Assembly: GCA_017999985.1 (NCBI GenBank)
Contig: JAGNKU010000015.1
Span: 56,060 to 120,059, forward strand
Direction: 5' to 3'
From: Phycisphaerae bacterium
Lineage (GTDB): Bacteria; Planctomycetota; Phycisphaerae; UBA1845; Fen-1342
Length of the DNA: 64,000 nucleotides
The notes under the pieces were generated by a model. That model searched no databases. It saw only the letters and a list, made by a program, of their open reading frames with translations, and was not told the DNA's origin. This document shows positions 37,828 through 48,077 of the stretch, piece after piece (position 1 is the stretch's first letter; each line of letters starts with the position of its first letter). The translations under genes were made by a program, and so were the position numbers.

Positions 37828-38871
37828 ATGGATGCTCAGAGGTCACGCGACGGACGCAGGACGGGAAAGCGGCACGGTTTCACGCTCATCGAACTGCTCG
37901 TGGTGGTGGCGATCATCGCCCTCTTGATCTCAATTCTGCTGCCATCGCTCAGCGGCGCGCGCAAGCAGGCGCGGGCCGTGAAATGCGCGGCCAACATGCG
38001 CGACGTGGGGATCGCTTTTGCGGGCTACCTCACCGACAACGGCGGGATCTACCCGCCGGCGTACGTCTACCCCCACGACACCGATGGCGCCTGGTCGCCG
38101 ACGCTGCAGACGCAGGCCCATCCCTACGGCTACTCGCACTGGTCGTGGTTCCTCTACAACCGCGGCGCTGTGAAGGAAAGCTTGTTCACCTGCCCGGATA
38201 TTCCCAACGGCGGCGCGCCCCGGACGAACCCCGGCGCGGAAGCCGCCGACTGGGAGAGCGGGCAGTCGGACCAAGACGGCGGCGGGCCGCCCGGCGCGAT
38301 CACCGACAAGCAGGCCCGCCGGATGGCGTATACGGCGAATGCGGCGATCGTCCCGCGCAACAAGTTCACGGCGACGCTGTCCGGCAACCAGGAGCGCCGC
38401 AATCAATGCGTCAACGAGAGCCGCATCAAGGGCGGCCGCAGCGTGGTTCTGGCCACCGAGCTGAACAAGAACTGGAAGTTGTCCGCGGTGCAGGAGGGCG
38501 GCGGCTTCCTGAGCAAGAGCCACCGGCCGGTTTCCGCGTTCTGGAACATCGGCAGCGGCGCGGACGAATACGACGCCTCCGTGGCGGGCGGGTTTACGTA
38601 CGGCAAGCCCGGCGTCGTTAACTACGGGCTGTTGCCGACGGCGGCGCTGGAAGACATGTACGGCGTCATCGACGGCGTTGGTGGCCCAGAGATCAACGCG
38701 GTCGGGCGCCATCACCCGGGCGGAGATGCACTGGGCGGCACCACGAATTTCCTGTTCACCGACGGCAGCGTGGCCCGGCGCACGATCCTGGAGACGATGA
38801 AGCGGCGTGAATGGGGCCTGGCCTACTACAGCCTGACCGGCTCGAACACTGAAGTCCTGATCGGTCAGTAA
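37828..38871 (+). CDS. Type II secretion/pilin-like prepilin with planctomycete C-terminal domain
   Basis: 347 residues; ATG at 37828, GTGGAGG upstream. Prepilin cleavage/methylation signal GFTLIELLVVVAIIALLISILLPSLSGAR with the glutamate at +5, followed by the coiled KQARAVKCAANMRDVGIAFAGYLTDNGG typical of the large planctomycete pseudopilin families. The C-terminal motif HHPGGDALGGTTNFLFTDGSV is the H-(X)n-DG signature. Probably a minor pilin or a secreted filament subunit. The 297-base gap upstream holds no recognised element. Confidence 0.88.
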   Translation: MDAQRSRDGRRTGKRHGFTLIELLVVVAIIALLISILLPSLSGARKQARAVKCAANMRDVGIAFAGYLTDNGGIYPPAYVYPHDTDGAWSPTLQTQAHPYGYSHWSWFLYNRGAVKESLFTCPDIPNGGAPRTNPGAEAADWESGQSDQDGGGPPGAITDKQARRMAYTANAAIVPRNKFTATLSGNQERRNQCVNESRIKGGRSVVLATELNKNWKLSAVQEGGGFLSKSHRPVSAFWNIGSGADEYDASVAGGFTYGKPGVVNYGLLPTAALEDMYGVIDGVGGPEINAVGRHHPGGDALGGTTNFLFTDGSVARRTILETMKRREWGLAYYSLTGSNTEVLIGQ

Positions 38872-39095
38872 GTCCGCGGCGCCCGACCAGACCCACGCTG
38901 GCTGCACACAACGCAACACGGGACAGGCTGTGTCGCGCCAGGAACCGTGTCGCCAAACGCAGGCCCGGCTTGAAGCGTCGAATGCACCGGAGACTCCCGG
39001 AGGGCAGGAAGCAGCGTTGTGCACGATGCAAGTGAATGTCAGCAAGACCAAAGCGAGATCCAGCAAGAACGCGACGACGAAGGAGGAATCAGAGT

Positions 39096-41849
39096 ATGAG
39101 AAGCATGCGTAGCATCGTTTGCAGCGCCATGTGCGCGCTTGTAGTGCTCACGTCGGCCGCGCTGGCCGACCCGATGCAGGTCAACATCAGCGGCGCGACG
39201 CTGTTCAGGGACTTCTTCACCAAGCCGGCGTCGACCAACGACTACATCAATGTCGATAGCGACCAGATCCTGGCGGACGTCACCAGCCCATACGTTTTCG
39301 ACGACTGCCAGGCGGCGCCGTTCGCAGGCTACCACATGTATCCTTGCGACTTCGCGTCGTATGTCGATCAACTGGCCCCGGCGTTCGATCCCGCGGGGAG
39401 TTGTGTCTTTCCGGCGAGCACGGTGTGGATTGTCAACGCGCGCGGCGTCGGCTCCGGCAACGGCCTGGCGGAACTGCGTGACTTCGCGCTCAAGGGGTTG
39501 ATCCCGCAAACGACGCCGTCGGACTACGGTTTTATCAACACGGTGAAGTACGCCGACACGGGTGTCGGCTGCGTCAGCATCGCGGGCTGCGGCGAGACGC
39601 ACCCGAACTGCACGCCGCTTCTATATGCCCAGACGTCGATCGACATTGCCGTCATGGACGTGCCGACGACCTGGTTTGTGACGCAACCGGGGACACCGGC
39701 ATACGATCGCAAGCCGACCGAGGCGGGCTATGGGCTGAATCCGACCACTTCATGGGCGTGTTGCGGCGCGACCAGCAGCAACAAGCTCAAGAGCCTGTGC
39801 GACAGTACAAATCCGAGCCTGTGCCTCAACCTCAATACGGCGAGCCCGGACGCGCTCACCGTCTTTGATACGCCGATTGCCTGGGTGCCTATTGCGTTCA
39901 TCGCCAACCCCGGCGCCATTCAGAGCGATACGGCCTGCCCGCCCCACGGCTGCATCCAGGAAAGTGAGCTGAAGCACCTGTTCCTGACGGGCCGCATGCC
40001 GACCGGTGAGAACCTCGTCGCCCTGGCGCGCGATGCCGGCTCCGGTACCCGCAACGGCGCGATGAACAGCCTGTGCATCGACCCGAGCTGGGGCCGCGGT
40101 GACAACTGCGGCGCCAAGCATGAGAACGGCAAGCTGACGCTGCTGGGGCCGCACTTCCGCGTGGGCAACGCGGGCGGGTCGGGCATTATGGAAGACGTCG
40201 TAAAGAACAGCCGGTTGGCGATCGGCTACACGGGCCTCGCGGGCAGCAGCCGCGCGGTCGGCGACGCTATCGCGGGCAAGTATGAGATCCTCGGCCTGGT
40301 CTTCGACGAGCGCGGCGGCACGCAATGTGTGCGTCCGACGATTCAGAACGTGCTCTACAACTGCGACGTGAACAGCGGCTATCCGATCGGCGGCGATGAG
40401 ACCTTTGCAACGGTCGGGGATCCGCTGGAAACGGACCCCAGTAGCCCGGCGTACATGAGCAACCAGGCGGCGGCCGATTACCTGCAGAACATCCTGGCCA
40501 GCATCGCCGCAACCGAGGCGGTGCCCGGCGGCTCGGACAGCTACTTCATGCCGGGCGAACTGCTCGCGAAGGACTACTTCCTTCGTCCGGCATTGACCTG
40601 CCTACCGCAGGCGACAGATCCGTGCAGTCTCCAGACGAACCCTGGTCTGTTGCCGACCCTGCGACAGTGGACACTGCAGAACAATGGTCTGGGCGTCGGC
40701 GGCGACTGCCCAACGTACGGCGCGTACAGCAACATGTATGTACGCCCGGTGCGCGCCAAGGCCAGCGACTACACGCTGCCGGATTTCAATCCCCCCGGAC
40801 TGGTGTGGCCAAAGGCCGGCGACGCCGATTTCCGCGGTTGTGATTGCAACTACCCGCCGGACGGCCGCTACAGCGATGGCGGCGATGGTAGCAGCTATCG
40901 CAATCTCGGCGGCACGACGGTCGCCAGTCCGCTCCCGCAGCCGAACCGGCTGGCGGGTGATTTCAACCAGGATGGTCAGCGCAACATCAACGACATCCCA
41001 GCCATGATGGCTGCGATCTACGACCGCTACGTGCTGGATCCCCTGTGGGATGGCAGTGACCCAAACGCGGTGACCCCGAACGCCAGTGGCCAGGGCTTCC
41101 CCTGGACGACGTATCGCGCAGCGGTCCCGTCGGCCGCGACCACGCTGTGCCTCGACATCATCGGCGACTTCAATGGCGACGGCAATTTTGACTGCCGCGA
41201 CGTGCGGTATTTCTGCGACGGTCTGGCGCTCGTCAGCGGCGACAGCTGCGGCCTGCACCGCTGGGACGCATTCGTGGCGGTTGATGACGCCTGGTTCGCG
41301 CTCACCGGCGACGACAATTTCTTCAACACGACGATCTACGATTGCGGCGGCCACGTGCGTCCGTGGGTGCGCGGCGCGTCCGCCGCCGATGTCGCGGGCA
41401 TGCCGTACACCGCCCCAGGGGCCACACCGGGCGGATATGACTGTGCCGTGAACTGCGACGATGCCGAGTACATCGACATGAACTTCGGCGACTGGCTGAA
41501 CCTCAGCGACGCCGTCGCGATCGACCTGAGCAGCGATCTGACGAACGATCGGCGCGTGGATTGCGACGATCTCGCTCGGATCGAGACGCTGATGGGTTGC
41601 GCCTGTCCGGGCGTACAGAACTGTGGCGCCTGCGTGGGCGATCTGAACTGCGACGGGCAGGTGAGCTTCGCGGACATCAACCCGTTTGTGCTCTACCTGT
41701 CGAACAACGCGACGTGGGTGAGCACCTACGCCGGCTGCAATCCACAGAACGGTGACGTCAACGAAGATGGCGCCTACCCGGCGTTCAGCGACATTAATCC
41801 GTTCGTGTCGCTGCTCAGCACGAGCGCACTGCCGATCCAGTGCAATTAG
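39096..41849 (+). CDS. Secreted periplasmic-binding-protein-like protein with dockerin-like repeats
   Basis: 917 residues; ATG at 39096 with AAGGAGG (a longer upstream frame is discounted). Signal peptide IVCSAMCALVVLTSAALADP. The N-terminal 460 residues resemble a PstS-like binding protein (MQVNISGATLF, AWVPIAFIANPGAI, LKHLFLTGRMP, ARDAGSGTRNGAMNSL) but are Cys-rich and much enlarged. Further on are calcium-loop repeats GDFNQDGQRNINDIPAMM, GDFNGDGNFDCRDVRYF, and at the end GDLNCDGQVSFADINPFV and GDVNEDGAYPAFSDINPFV. These are dockerin type I-like loops used for surface display or cross-linking. Ligand unknown. Confidence 0.82.
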   Translation: MRSMRSIVCSAMCALVVLTSAALADPMQVNISGATLFRDFFTKPASTNDYINVDSDQILADVTSPYVFDDCQAAPFAGYHMYPCDFASYVDQLAPAFDPAGSCVFPASTVWIVNARGVGSGNGLAELRDFALKGLIPQTTPSDYGFINTVKYADTGVGCVSIAGCGETHPNCTPLLYAQTSIDIAVMDVPTTWFVTQPGTPAYDRKPTEAGYGLNPTTSWACCGATSSNKLKSLCDSTNPSLCLNLNTASPDALTVFDTPIAWVPIAFIANPGAIQSDTACPPHGCIQESELKHLFLTGRMPTGENLVALARDAGSGTRNGAMNSLCIDPSWGRGDNCGAKHENGKLTLLGPHFRVGNAGGSGIMEDVVKNSRLAIGYTGLAGSSRAVGDAIAGKYEILGLVFDERGGTQCVRPTIQNVLYNCDVNSGYPIGGDETFATVGDPLETDPSSPAYMSNQAAADYLQNILASIAATEAVPGGSDSYFMPGELLAKDYFLRPALTCLPQATDPCSLQTNPGLLPTLRQWTLQNNGLGVGGDCPTYGAYSNMYVRPVRAKASDYTLPDFNPPGLVWPKAGDADFRGCDCNYPPDGRYSDGGDGSSYRNLGGTTVASPLPQPNRLAGDFNQDGQRNINDIPAMMAAIYDRYVLDPLWDGSDPNAVTPNASGQGFPWTTYRAAVPSAATTLCLDIIGDFNGDGNFDCRDVRYFCDGLALVSGDSCGLHRWDAFVAVDDAWFALTGDDNFFNTTIYDCGGHVRPWVRGASAADVAGMPYTAPGATPGGYDCAVNCDDAEYIDMNFGDWLNLSDAVAIDLSSDLTNDRRVDCDDLARIETLMGCACPGVQNCGACVGDLNCDGQVSFADINPFVLYLSNNATWVSTYAGCNPQNGDVNEDGAYPAFSDINPFVSLLSTSALPIQCN

Positions 41850-41943
41850 CTTCCACTCGCGGCACGCGGCTGCCTTGATCCCACGGCCGCGCTGACCGCC
41901 GTCCGGCCGAATCTTTGCGCTGGCGCAGCAACCGTCGCGCGAC

Positions 41944-43053
41944 TTATGGCGGCAACCGAATGGCACGGAAGGTCTTGCGGGACTGGTCGCGGAGGTATTT
42001 CTGCTCACAAGTGCGATCATCCGCATCGTATTCAACTGGGTCGATGCAGTCACTGGGGCCGGTGACTGCAACCCGGATGCTGCCGTCATCACTGAGGATG
42101 AGCACGTCATCGCGAGTAGCGAACGGGACGAGGGCCTCCGGCTTGAAGCTCGGCAGATCGACGTGGATGGTCTGGACGAGTGTCGGCGGTTCAATGGGAT
42201 CGCCAGACCAGCGGTAGAGCGCGAAATCACCCCCTTCGTCGGTGCCGCCGGCGATCAGTAGAAACGCCTTGCGTCGGGGGCAGTACTCCATGCTGCGCAG
42301 GCCCCTGTCATGCAGGTCCCAGAGCAGCGGCCTGCCGAATTGCGGGGTCTGCGACCGCTCAAGAACGTCCGCAGCGTTGTTCAAAGGGATGACGATGGCG
42401 CGCTTGGACGACGGGCCGACGAGCAGGGGATTGCGAAACCCGATGTAGAGCGTGTTGCCGTCGGCCGAGGCAGCGAGGGCTTCAATGTTGAGGCCGGCTT
42501 TCTTGGGGGCGAGTCTCTCGCGTTCCTTCTTGGACAAGCGCTCGCCGAAGCGCGTGGCCTCGTCTAGGGCGAGTTTTCGGCCAAGGGGCGTCGTCAGCAG
42601 CGTTTGGACAAGTGTCAGGCACGGTCGGCCGACAGGTCGAAGCGACAGGTCATCGCCCTGGATTTCGAGCTGCGTGGCGAACAAGCGATAGCGATTGGGC
42701 CGCAGCTTGCCGTCCTTGTTGCGGCCGTGGGAGGTGATCCAGTAGATGCGGTCGCCGGCGCGGGCGGCGCCTTCGATGTCCGCCTCGGGATGCCCGGCTT
42801 CGACGGCTAGATGCGCGCTGAGGTCAAACGCGCGGCTCGGCGTCGCGCGATCCACGAATCGGTACACGCGCAGTGTGTTGTTCTCGTCGTCGGCGACAAC
42901 CAGCGAATCGTCGGTCAACGCGACGGCGGCGGAAGCATCGCATGAGCCGCGAAACAGAAGTGGCTCGGTGAGCACGCCTGGCGCGGTCGTGACCTGGGGG
43001 AATGAAGCCCCGGCGAACAGCAGCAAGACCAACGCAGACCAACCGATTCGCAT
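41944..43053 (-). CDS. Exported DUF3616 protein
   Basis: 369 residues. Signal peptide LVLLLFAGASFPQV. Family pattern: FRGSCDASAAVALTDDSLVVADDENNTLRVYRF at the start, ADIEGAARAGDRIYWITSHGRNKDGK, NIEALAASADGNTLYIGFRNPLL, RSMEYCPRRKAFLLIAGG, and FKPEALVPF. A propeller-type fold is likely; no biochemical function is established. Converges with the dockerin-like gene. Confidence 0.85.
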   Translation of the reverse strand: MRIGWSALVLLLFAGASFPQVTTAPGVLTEPLLFRGSCDASAAVALTDDSLVVADDENNTLRVYRFVDRATPSRAFDLSAHLAVEAGHPEADIEGAARAGDRIYWITSHGRNKDGKLRPNRYRLFATQLEIQGDDLSLRPVGRPCLTLVQTLLTTPLGRKLALDEATRFGERLSKKERERLAPKKAGLNIEALAASADGNTLYIGFRNPLLVGPSSKRAIVIPLNNAADVLERSQTPQFGRPLLWDLHDRGLRSMEYCPRRKAFLLIAGGTDEGGDFALYRWSGDPIEPPTLVQTIHVDLPSFKPEALVPFATRDDVLILSDDGSIRVAVTGPSDCIDPVEYDADDRTCEQKYLRDQSRKTFRAIRLPP

Positions 43054-43466
43054 CTCGATCGTCTTCGGCGCGCAGTAGGCGACAGGTCGCCTGAGCTCGC
43101 AGTGTGTGCCGCAACACGCCAGATCGTCAAGCGTATTGACATCACCGTCCGCTCAGGGTCGCGGGAGGGTTGTAGTCTGCCGCCGCAGGGTCCTGCGACA
43201 GGGTGCGTTTGTGTGTCTCGGGTCCTTGTCCAGACCCCGCGCGCTGCGCGCGACCGCCTCGGGTGGTGGGCAGGGTGGATGGGAGGCTGCGCAACCCCAT
43301 GACGGTTCAATGATTCAACCGGAGGGAAGCGTCCGATAACACCCCGGCGATTCCTGTCGCTTAACGGTCGATTTGCCTGCCGTGGCTGCTCACTGGCCGG
43401 TTAGAATGGTAGCCGGTGCCACGTTCCTTGTGCGCTGATGGTCTCACAACCAGGAGGTCGCGAGCA
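43054..43466. other. Gap between divergent DUF3616 and carboxypeptidase genes
   Basis: 413 bases. No coding frame is believable. A TTGACA at 43136 has no matching -10, and TAGAAT at 43402-43407 lacks a -35 at the right distance; it may still be the carboxypeptidase -10. Nothing else recognised. Confidence 0.5.
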
Positions 43467-45770
43467 ATGTCGTCTTGGCAGAGGATGCTTGGGGTCGCTC
43501 TCGGTGTGCTCGTGTTGTCGTGTGTCGCATGGGGCCAGGAGGATGACACCGTCGTGCGCTACGACCAGCACAAACTGGTCCGCGTCTACACGACCACGAC
43601 CGAGCAGGTGGCCCAACTGCGCGACCTGCGGGCGCTGCTGATGAGTGACGCGGAAGGGCCCGGCCTCGTGGACTACGTCATCCCGCCCGAGTCCATGCCG
43701 GGCCTGCAGGCCCTGGGCGTGCCGTTCAAGGTGCTCAACGACAACATTCAAAAGGACATCGATGCCGAGCGCGAGCGCCTGGCGCGTGCGCCGGCGGTCG
43801 ACGAGCGCGACCCGGCGTGGTTCAGTGACTACAAGAACCTCGACGCGGTCAATGCCAAGCTCAACGCCATGGTTGCTGACCGGCCCGACCTCGTTTCATT
43901 GATCGACGTCGGCACCACGCTGCAGGGCCGCCACATCTACGGCGTCCGGATCAGCGGGCCGGGCACGAACAAGCCCGCCATCCTGTTCAACGGCTGCCAC
44001 CACGCCCGCGAATGGATCTCGGTGATGGTGCCCATGTGGATCGCGGACAAGCTCGTCTATACGTACGAAACTGATCCCACGATCCAGTCCCTGGTCAATC
44101 GCGTCGAGTTCTTCGTCATCCCCGTCGTCAATCTCGACGGGTACGTGTACTGCTGGACGAACAATCGACTCTGGCGGAAGAACCGGCGCCTCAACAGCGG
44201 CGGCTGCTACGGGGTGGATGACAATCGCAACTACGCGACCGGCTGGGGCGGGGGCGGTTCCAGCAGCGACCCTTGCAGTGACTTGTATCGCGGCACGGCG
44301 GCGTTTTCCGAGCCGGAGACCGCGGCCATGCGCGACTTCACGATTGCCAACCCGCAGATCGTCGTGACGCAGAGCTATCACAGCTACTCCCAACTCATCA
44401 TGTCACCGTACGGCTACACCAGCGCCCTGCCGCCCGAGCCGGACCAGTCGCTGTTCATGGAGCTCAACGAGGGGCAGCACGACCTGATCAAGGCGGTGCA
44501 CGGCATGGAGTACGGCTACGGGCCGATCTACTCGACGATCTACCAGGCGAGCGGTGGCGACGTCGACTGGTACTACGCGACGCAGGGCATCTTCTCGTTC
44601 ACCATCGAGCTGCGCGATACCGGCACCTACCAGTTCGAGCTTCCGCCGGAGCAGATCATTCCGACTTGCGAGGAGAACTTCCCGGCGGCGGTGTATCTCG
44701 CGGAATGGGCCGCCAGCCCCGTGAAGATCGGCTTCCCGAATGGGCTGCCGACGCGTCTCACACCGGACACGCCGGAGACGGTGCCGGTACGCATCGTGGC
44801 GGTGGGGGCGACGCTCGACACGGCTTCGCCGCGCTTGTTCACGCGCGTCGGCAGCAGCGGCGCGTTCACGGAGTACACACTGACGTCGCTCGGCAGCGGT
44901 CTGTATGAGGCGACGCTGCCGGCGACGACGTGCGGTCTCACACGGTACTACTACTTGTCGGCCGCGACGACGACCGGCATCGTGAACTACTCGCCGGCGG
45001 ATGCACCAGAGACGACGTACAATGCGGCGGCGGAGCCGATCGTCACGATTTACAGCGCGAACATGGACAGCAACCCGGGCTGGACGAAATCGCCCAACAC
45101 GGCGGCGAACCAGTGGGCCTGGGGTGATCCGACCGGCGGCGGCGGCGAGTACGGCTCCAACGATCCCAACGTCGGCTTCACCGGCACGAACGTCGTCGGC
45201 TACAACCTCGCCGGCGACTACGCCAACAACCTGGCCGAGATGAGCATCACCACGCCGGCGATCGACTGCTCCGGGGTGACGGGGCCGCGGTTGGGATTCT
45301 ATCGCTGGCTCGGCGTCGAGCAGCCGTTGTACGATCACGCTTACCTGCGGATCAGCACCAACGGTCTTGCCTGGACCAACTTGTGGCAAAACACGGCGAC
45401 GGTGGACGACGGGGCGTGGGTGTACCAGGAGTTCGACATTTCCGCGCAGGCCAACAACCAGGCGACCGTGTACCTTCGCTGGACGATGGGTACGACCGAC
45501 GGTGGTTGGCGCTATTGCGGCTGGAACGTCGACGATGTGCAGATCTGGGCGGCCGACCCGTCCGGCTGCCCGGAGTTGCTAGGCGATCTCAATTGCGACG
45601 GCGTCGTGGGCTTCGGCGATATCAACCCGTTCGTGCTCGCGCTGGCCAACCCAGATACGTACACTGCGATGTATCCGGATTGCGATATCAACCTGGCGGA
45701 TGTCAACGACGACGGCACGGTTAGCTTCGGCGACATCAACCCGTTCGTGGCGCTGCTGACGGCACAGTAG
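43467..45770 (+). CDS. Secreted M14 zinc carboxypeptidase with C-terminal dockerin-like repeats
   Basis: 767 residues; ATG at 43467 with AGGAGG. Signal peptide (GVALGVLVLSCVAWGQ). Catalytic domain about 100-430: zinc ligands in NGCHHAREWIS (His and Glu) and TQSYHSYSQL (His), substrate loop VNLDGYVYCW, NRNYATGWGG, and the catalytic Glu in FSFTIELRDTGTYQFELPPEQI. Then a beta-sandwich region, a MAM/jelly-roll-like domain (GPRLGFYRWLGVEQPLYDHAYLRIS...WNVDDVQIW) and GDLNCDGVVGFGDINPFV plus DVNDDGTVSFGDINPFV. Digests extracellular peptides; the end repeats match those of the 39096-41849 protein. Confidence 0.92.
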   Translation: MSSWQRMLGVALGVLVLSCVAWGQEDDTVVRYDQHKLVRVYTTTTEQVAQLRDLRALLMSDAEGPGLVDYVIPPESMPGLQALGVPFKVLNDNIQKDIDAERERLARAPAVDERDPAWFSDYKNLDAVNAKLNAMVADRPDLVSLIDVGTTLQGRHIYGVRISGPGTNKPAILFNGCHHAREWISVMVPMWIADKLVYTYETDPTIQSLVNRVEFFVIPVVNLDGYVYCWTNNRLWRKNRRLNSGGCYGVDDNRNYATGWGGGGSSSDPCSDLYRGTAAFSEPETAAMRDFTIANPQIVVTQSYHSYSQLIMSPYGYTSALPPEPDQSLFMELNEGQHDLIKAVHGMEYGYGPIYSTIYQASGGDVDWYYATQGIFSFTIELRDTGTYQFELPPEQIIPTCEENFPAAVYLAEWAASPVKIGFPNGLPTRLTPDTPETVPVRIVAVGATLDTASPRLFTRVGSSGAFTEYTLTSLGSGLYEATLPATTCGLTRYYYLSAATTTGIVNYSPADAPETTYNAAAEPIVTIYSANMDSNPGWTKSPNTAANQWAWGDPTGGGGEYGSNDPNVGFTGTNVVGYNLAGDYANNLAEMSITTPAIDCSGVTGPRLGFYRWLGVEQPLYDHAYLRISTNGLAWTNLWQNTATVDDGAWVYQEFDISAQANNQATVYLRWTMGTTDGGWRYCGWNVDDVQIWAADPSGCPELLGDLNCDGVVGFGDINPFVLALANPDTYTAMYPDCDINLADVNDDGTVSFGDINPFVALLTAQ

Positions 45771-46001
45771 CCTGCGCGGGTCGGAACGGGCCCTCGGCGT
45801 TAGGGCGCGCGCGAACGCAGCGGTCCGAACCTGGGGTGGCGGTGCCGGGCCCGGTGGCACCGGCGTCTGCCCGGCCGGGGTATAGCGCGCCCACGGTCTG
45901 GCTGCGCCTGACCGTGCCACGCTTCTATCCATTCTTGTGCGCAACCCGTATACTCCGCGTCGATTCCGGGCCACGTCGGGCCCGACAGCGAGGGACACTC
46001 G

Positions 46002-47075
46002 ATGCGGAACGTGCTGGTCACCGGCGGCGCGGGGTTCATTGGCTCGAATTTCGTCCGCTGCCTGCTGGAGCAGGACAAGCAGGTGCGTGTCGTCAACCTG
46101 GATGCACTGACGTACGCCGGCAGCCTTGAGAACCTGCGTGACCTCCCCGACGCCACGCGGCACACCTTCGTGCAGGGCAGCATCTGCGATCGCCCGCTGG
46201 TCGACCGTCTGCTGCGCGAGCACGACATCGACACGGTCGTACACTTCGCGGCCGAATCCCACGTTGACCGTTCCATCACCGGCCCCGCGGCGTTCATCGA
46301 GACCAACATCACTGGGACCTTCACACTACTCGAGGCGGTGCGCCAGCACTGGCTGGGCGGACAGCACAGTGCCGACGGCGTGCGCTTCCACCACGTCTCG
46401 ACGGACGAGGTGTTCGGCTCGCTCGGGCCCGGCGATCCCGCGTTCCGCGAGACGACGGCCTACGATCCGCACTCGCCGTATTCCGCGTCCAAGGCCGCGA
46501 GCGACCATCTGGTGCGGGCGTACTTTCACACTTACGGCCTGCCGGTGACGATCAGCAATTGCTCGAACAACTATGGCCCATACCAGTTCCCGGAGAAGCT
46601 CATTCCGCTGATGATCCTGAACGCGCTCGGTGGCAAGCCGCTGCCGGTGTACGGCGACGGCCAGCAGGTGCGTGACTGGCTCCACGTGCTCGACCACTGC
46701 GCGGCGATCCTGCGCGTGCTGCGGTCGGGCCGGCCGGGCGAGACGTACAACATCGGCGGCGACAATCAGCCGGCGAACCTGGAGATCGTGCACGAGATCT
46801 GTGCCCTGCTCGACGCGCGTTTTCCCAATGCGCCGCACCGCCCGCATGCGCAGCTCATCCAGTTCGTCAAGGACCGGCCGGGACACGACCGCCGCTACGC
46901 GATGGACACGAGCAAGATCCGCCGCGAACTCGGCTGGACGCCGCGGTTCACGCTGGCCGAGGGACTGCGGCAGACGATCGACTGGTACGTCGGGCATGCG
47001 GACTGGCTGACGGCGATTCATTCACAGGGCGACTATCAATCCTGGATCACGCAGAACTACGCGCAGCGAGGGTAG
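46002..47075 (+). CDS. rfbB: dTDP-glucose 4,6-dehydratase
   Basis: 357 residues. Second step of dTDP-rhamnose synthesis for surface polysaccharide. Seen: NAD-binding [20 protein letters not shown], catalytic STDEVFG, YxxxK in [31 protein letters not shown] and [15 protein letters not shown] at 45949-45954 may be the -10 of the promoter, and a GGTGCC/GGCACC hairpin (45841-45861) lies in the gap. Confidence 0.95.
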   Translation: MRNVLVTGGAGFIGSNFVRCLLEQDKQVRVVNLDALTYAGSLENLRDLPDATRHTFVQGSICDRPLVDRLLREHDIDTVVHFAAESHVDRSITGPAAFIETNITGTFTLLEAVRQHWLGGQHSADGVRFHHVSTDEVFGSLGPGDPAFRETTAYDPHSPYSASKAASDHLVRAYFHTYGLPVTISNCSNNYGPYQFPEKLIPLMILNALGGKPLPVYGDGQQVRDWLHVLDHCAAILRVLRSGRPGETYNIGGDNQPANLEIVHEICALLDARFPNAPHRPHAQLIQFVKDRPGHDRRYAMDTSKIRRELGWTPRFTLAEGLRQTIDWYVGHADWLTAIHSQGDYQSWITQNYAQRG

Positions 47076-47081
47076 GTGGCG

Positions 47082-47954
47082 ATGAAGGGCATTATCCTGG
47101 CGGGCGGTCGTGGGACGCGGCTGTTTCCGCTGACGCGCGCCGTCAGCAAGCAACTGCTGCCGGTCTACAACAAGCCGATGGTCTACTACCCTCTGTCGGT
47201 GTTGATGTTCGCCAGCATCCGCGAGATCCTGATCATCAGCACGCCGGAGGACTTGCCGCTGTATCGCCGGCTGCTGCGCGATGGCCGGCAGTGGGGGCTG
47301 CACTTCGAGTATGTCGCGCAGACGCACCCGCGCGGACTGGCGGATGCATTTCGCATCGGCCGCGACTTCGTGAATGACGAACCGGCGGCGCTCGTGCTGG
47401 GCGATAATATCTTCTATGGCACGGGCCTGCTGGACACGCTGCGCCGGGCGGCGTCCGTTACCGAAGGCGCGGTGATCTTCGCCTATCCGGTGCGCGATCC
47501 GGAGCGGTTCGGCGTTGTCGAGTTCGACGAGTCGCGCCGCGCGATCAGCCTGGTCGAGAAGCCCAAGCAGCCGCGCAGCAACTTCGCGGTCCCGGGCATG
47601 TACTTCTATGACCGCAAGGTCTGCCGGCTGGCGGCCGAATTGCAGCCGTCGCCGCGGGGCGAGCTTGAAATCACGGATCTGAACCGGATGTACCTCGAGC
47701 GGGGCGAGCTGCGCGTGGAGGTTTTCGGCCGCGGGACGGCGTGGCTCGACGCGGGGACGCACGAGTCGCTGTTGCAGGCGTCGAATTTCGTGCAGGCGGT
47801 CGAGGAGCGGCAGGGGCTGATGATCGCATGCCCCGAGGAAATCGCGTATCGGATGGGCTTCATCACGCTGCCACATCTCACCGCGCTGATTGACGAGCTT
47901 TCCGACAGCTACGCTGACTATCTCCGCTATCTCGTGCGTACCGCGAGCCATTGA
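47082..47954 (+). CDS. rfbA: Glucose-1-phosphate thymidylyltransferase
   Basis: 290 residues from the ATG at 47082, which gives the canonical [14 protein letters not shown] start (a GTG two codons earlier is possible). First step of dTDP-rhamnose synthesis. Seen: [55 protein letters not shown] and [14 protein letters not shown]. Just downstream of rfbB in the same operon; rfbC and rfbD are not in the window. Confidence 0.95.
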   Translation: MKGIILAGGRGTRLFPLTRAVSKQLLPVYNKPMVYYPLSVLMFASIREILIISTPEDLPLYRRLLRDGRQWGLHFEYVAQTHPRGLADAFRIGRDFVNDEPAALVLGDNIFYGTGLLDTLRRAASVTEGAVIFAYPVRDPERFGVVEFDESRRAISLVEKPKQPRSNFAVPGMYFYDRKVCRLAAELQPSPRGELEITDLNRMYLERGELRVEVFGRGTAWLDAGTHESLLQASNFVQAVEERQGLMIACPEEIAYRMGFITLPHLTALIDELSDSYADYLRYLVRTASH

Positions 47955-48077
47955 GGGATCAACGGGGTCGGGGTTCACTTCCGCAGCCGCGCGCGATGCC
48001 GCGTCAGGACGGGAAACCAGACGGCGGAGCTCAGAGACGCAGAACGGCGGTCGCGGATGGCGCGCGTGCGCTTCGGA

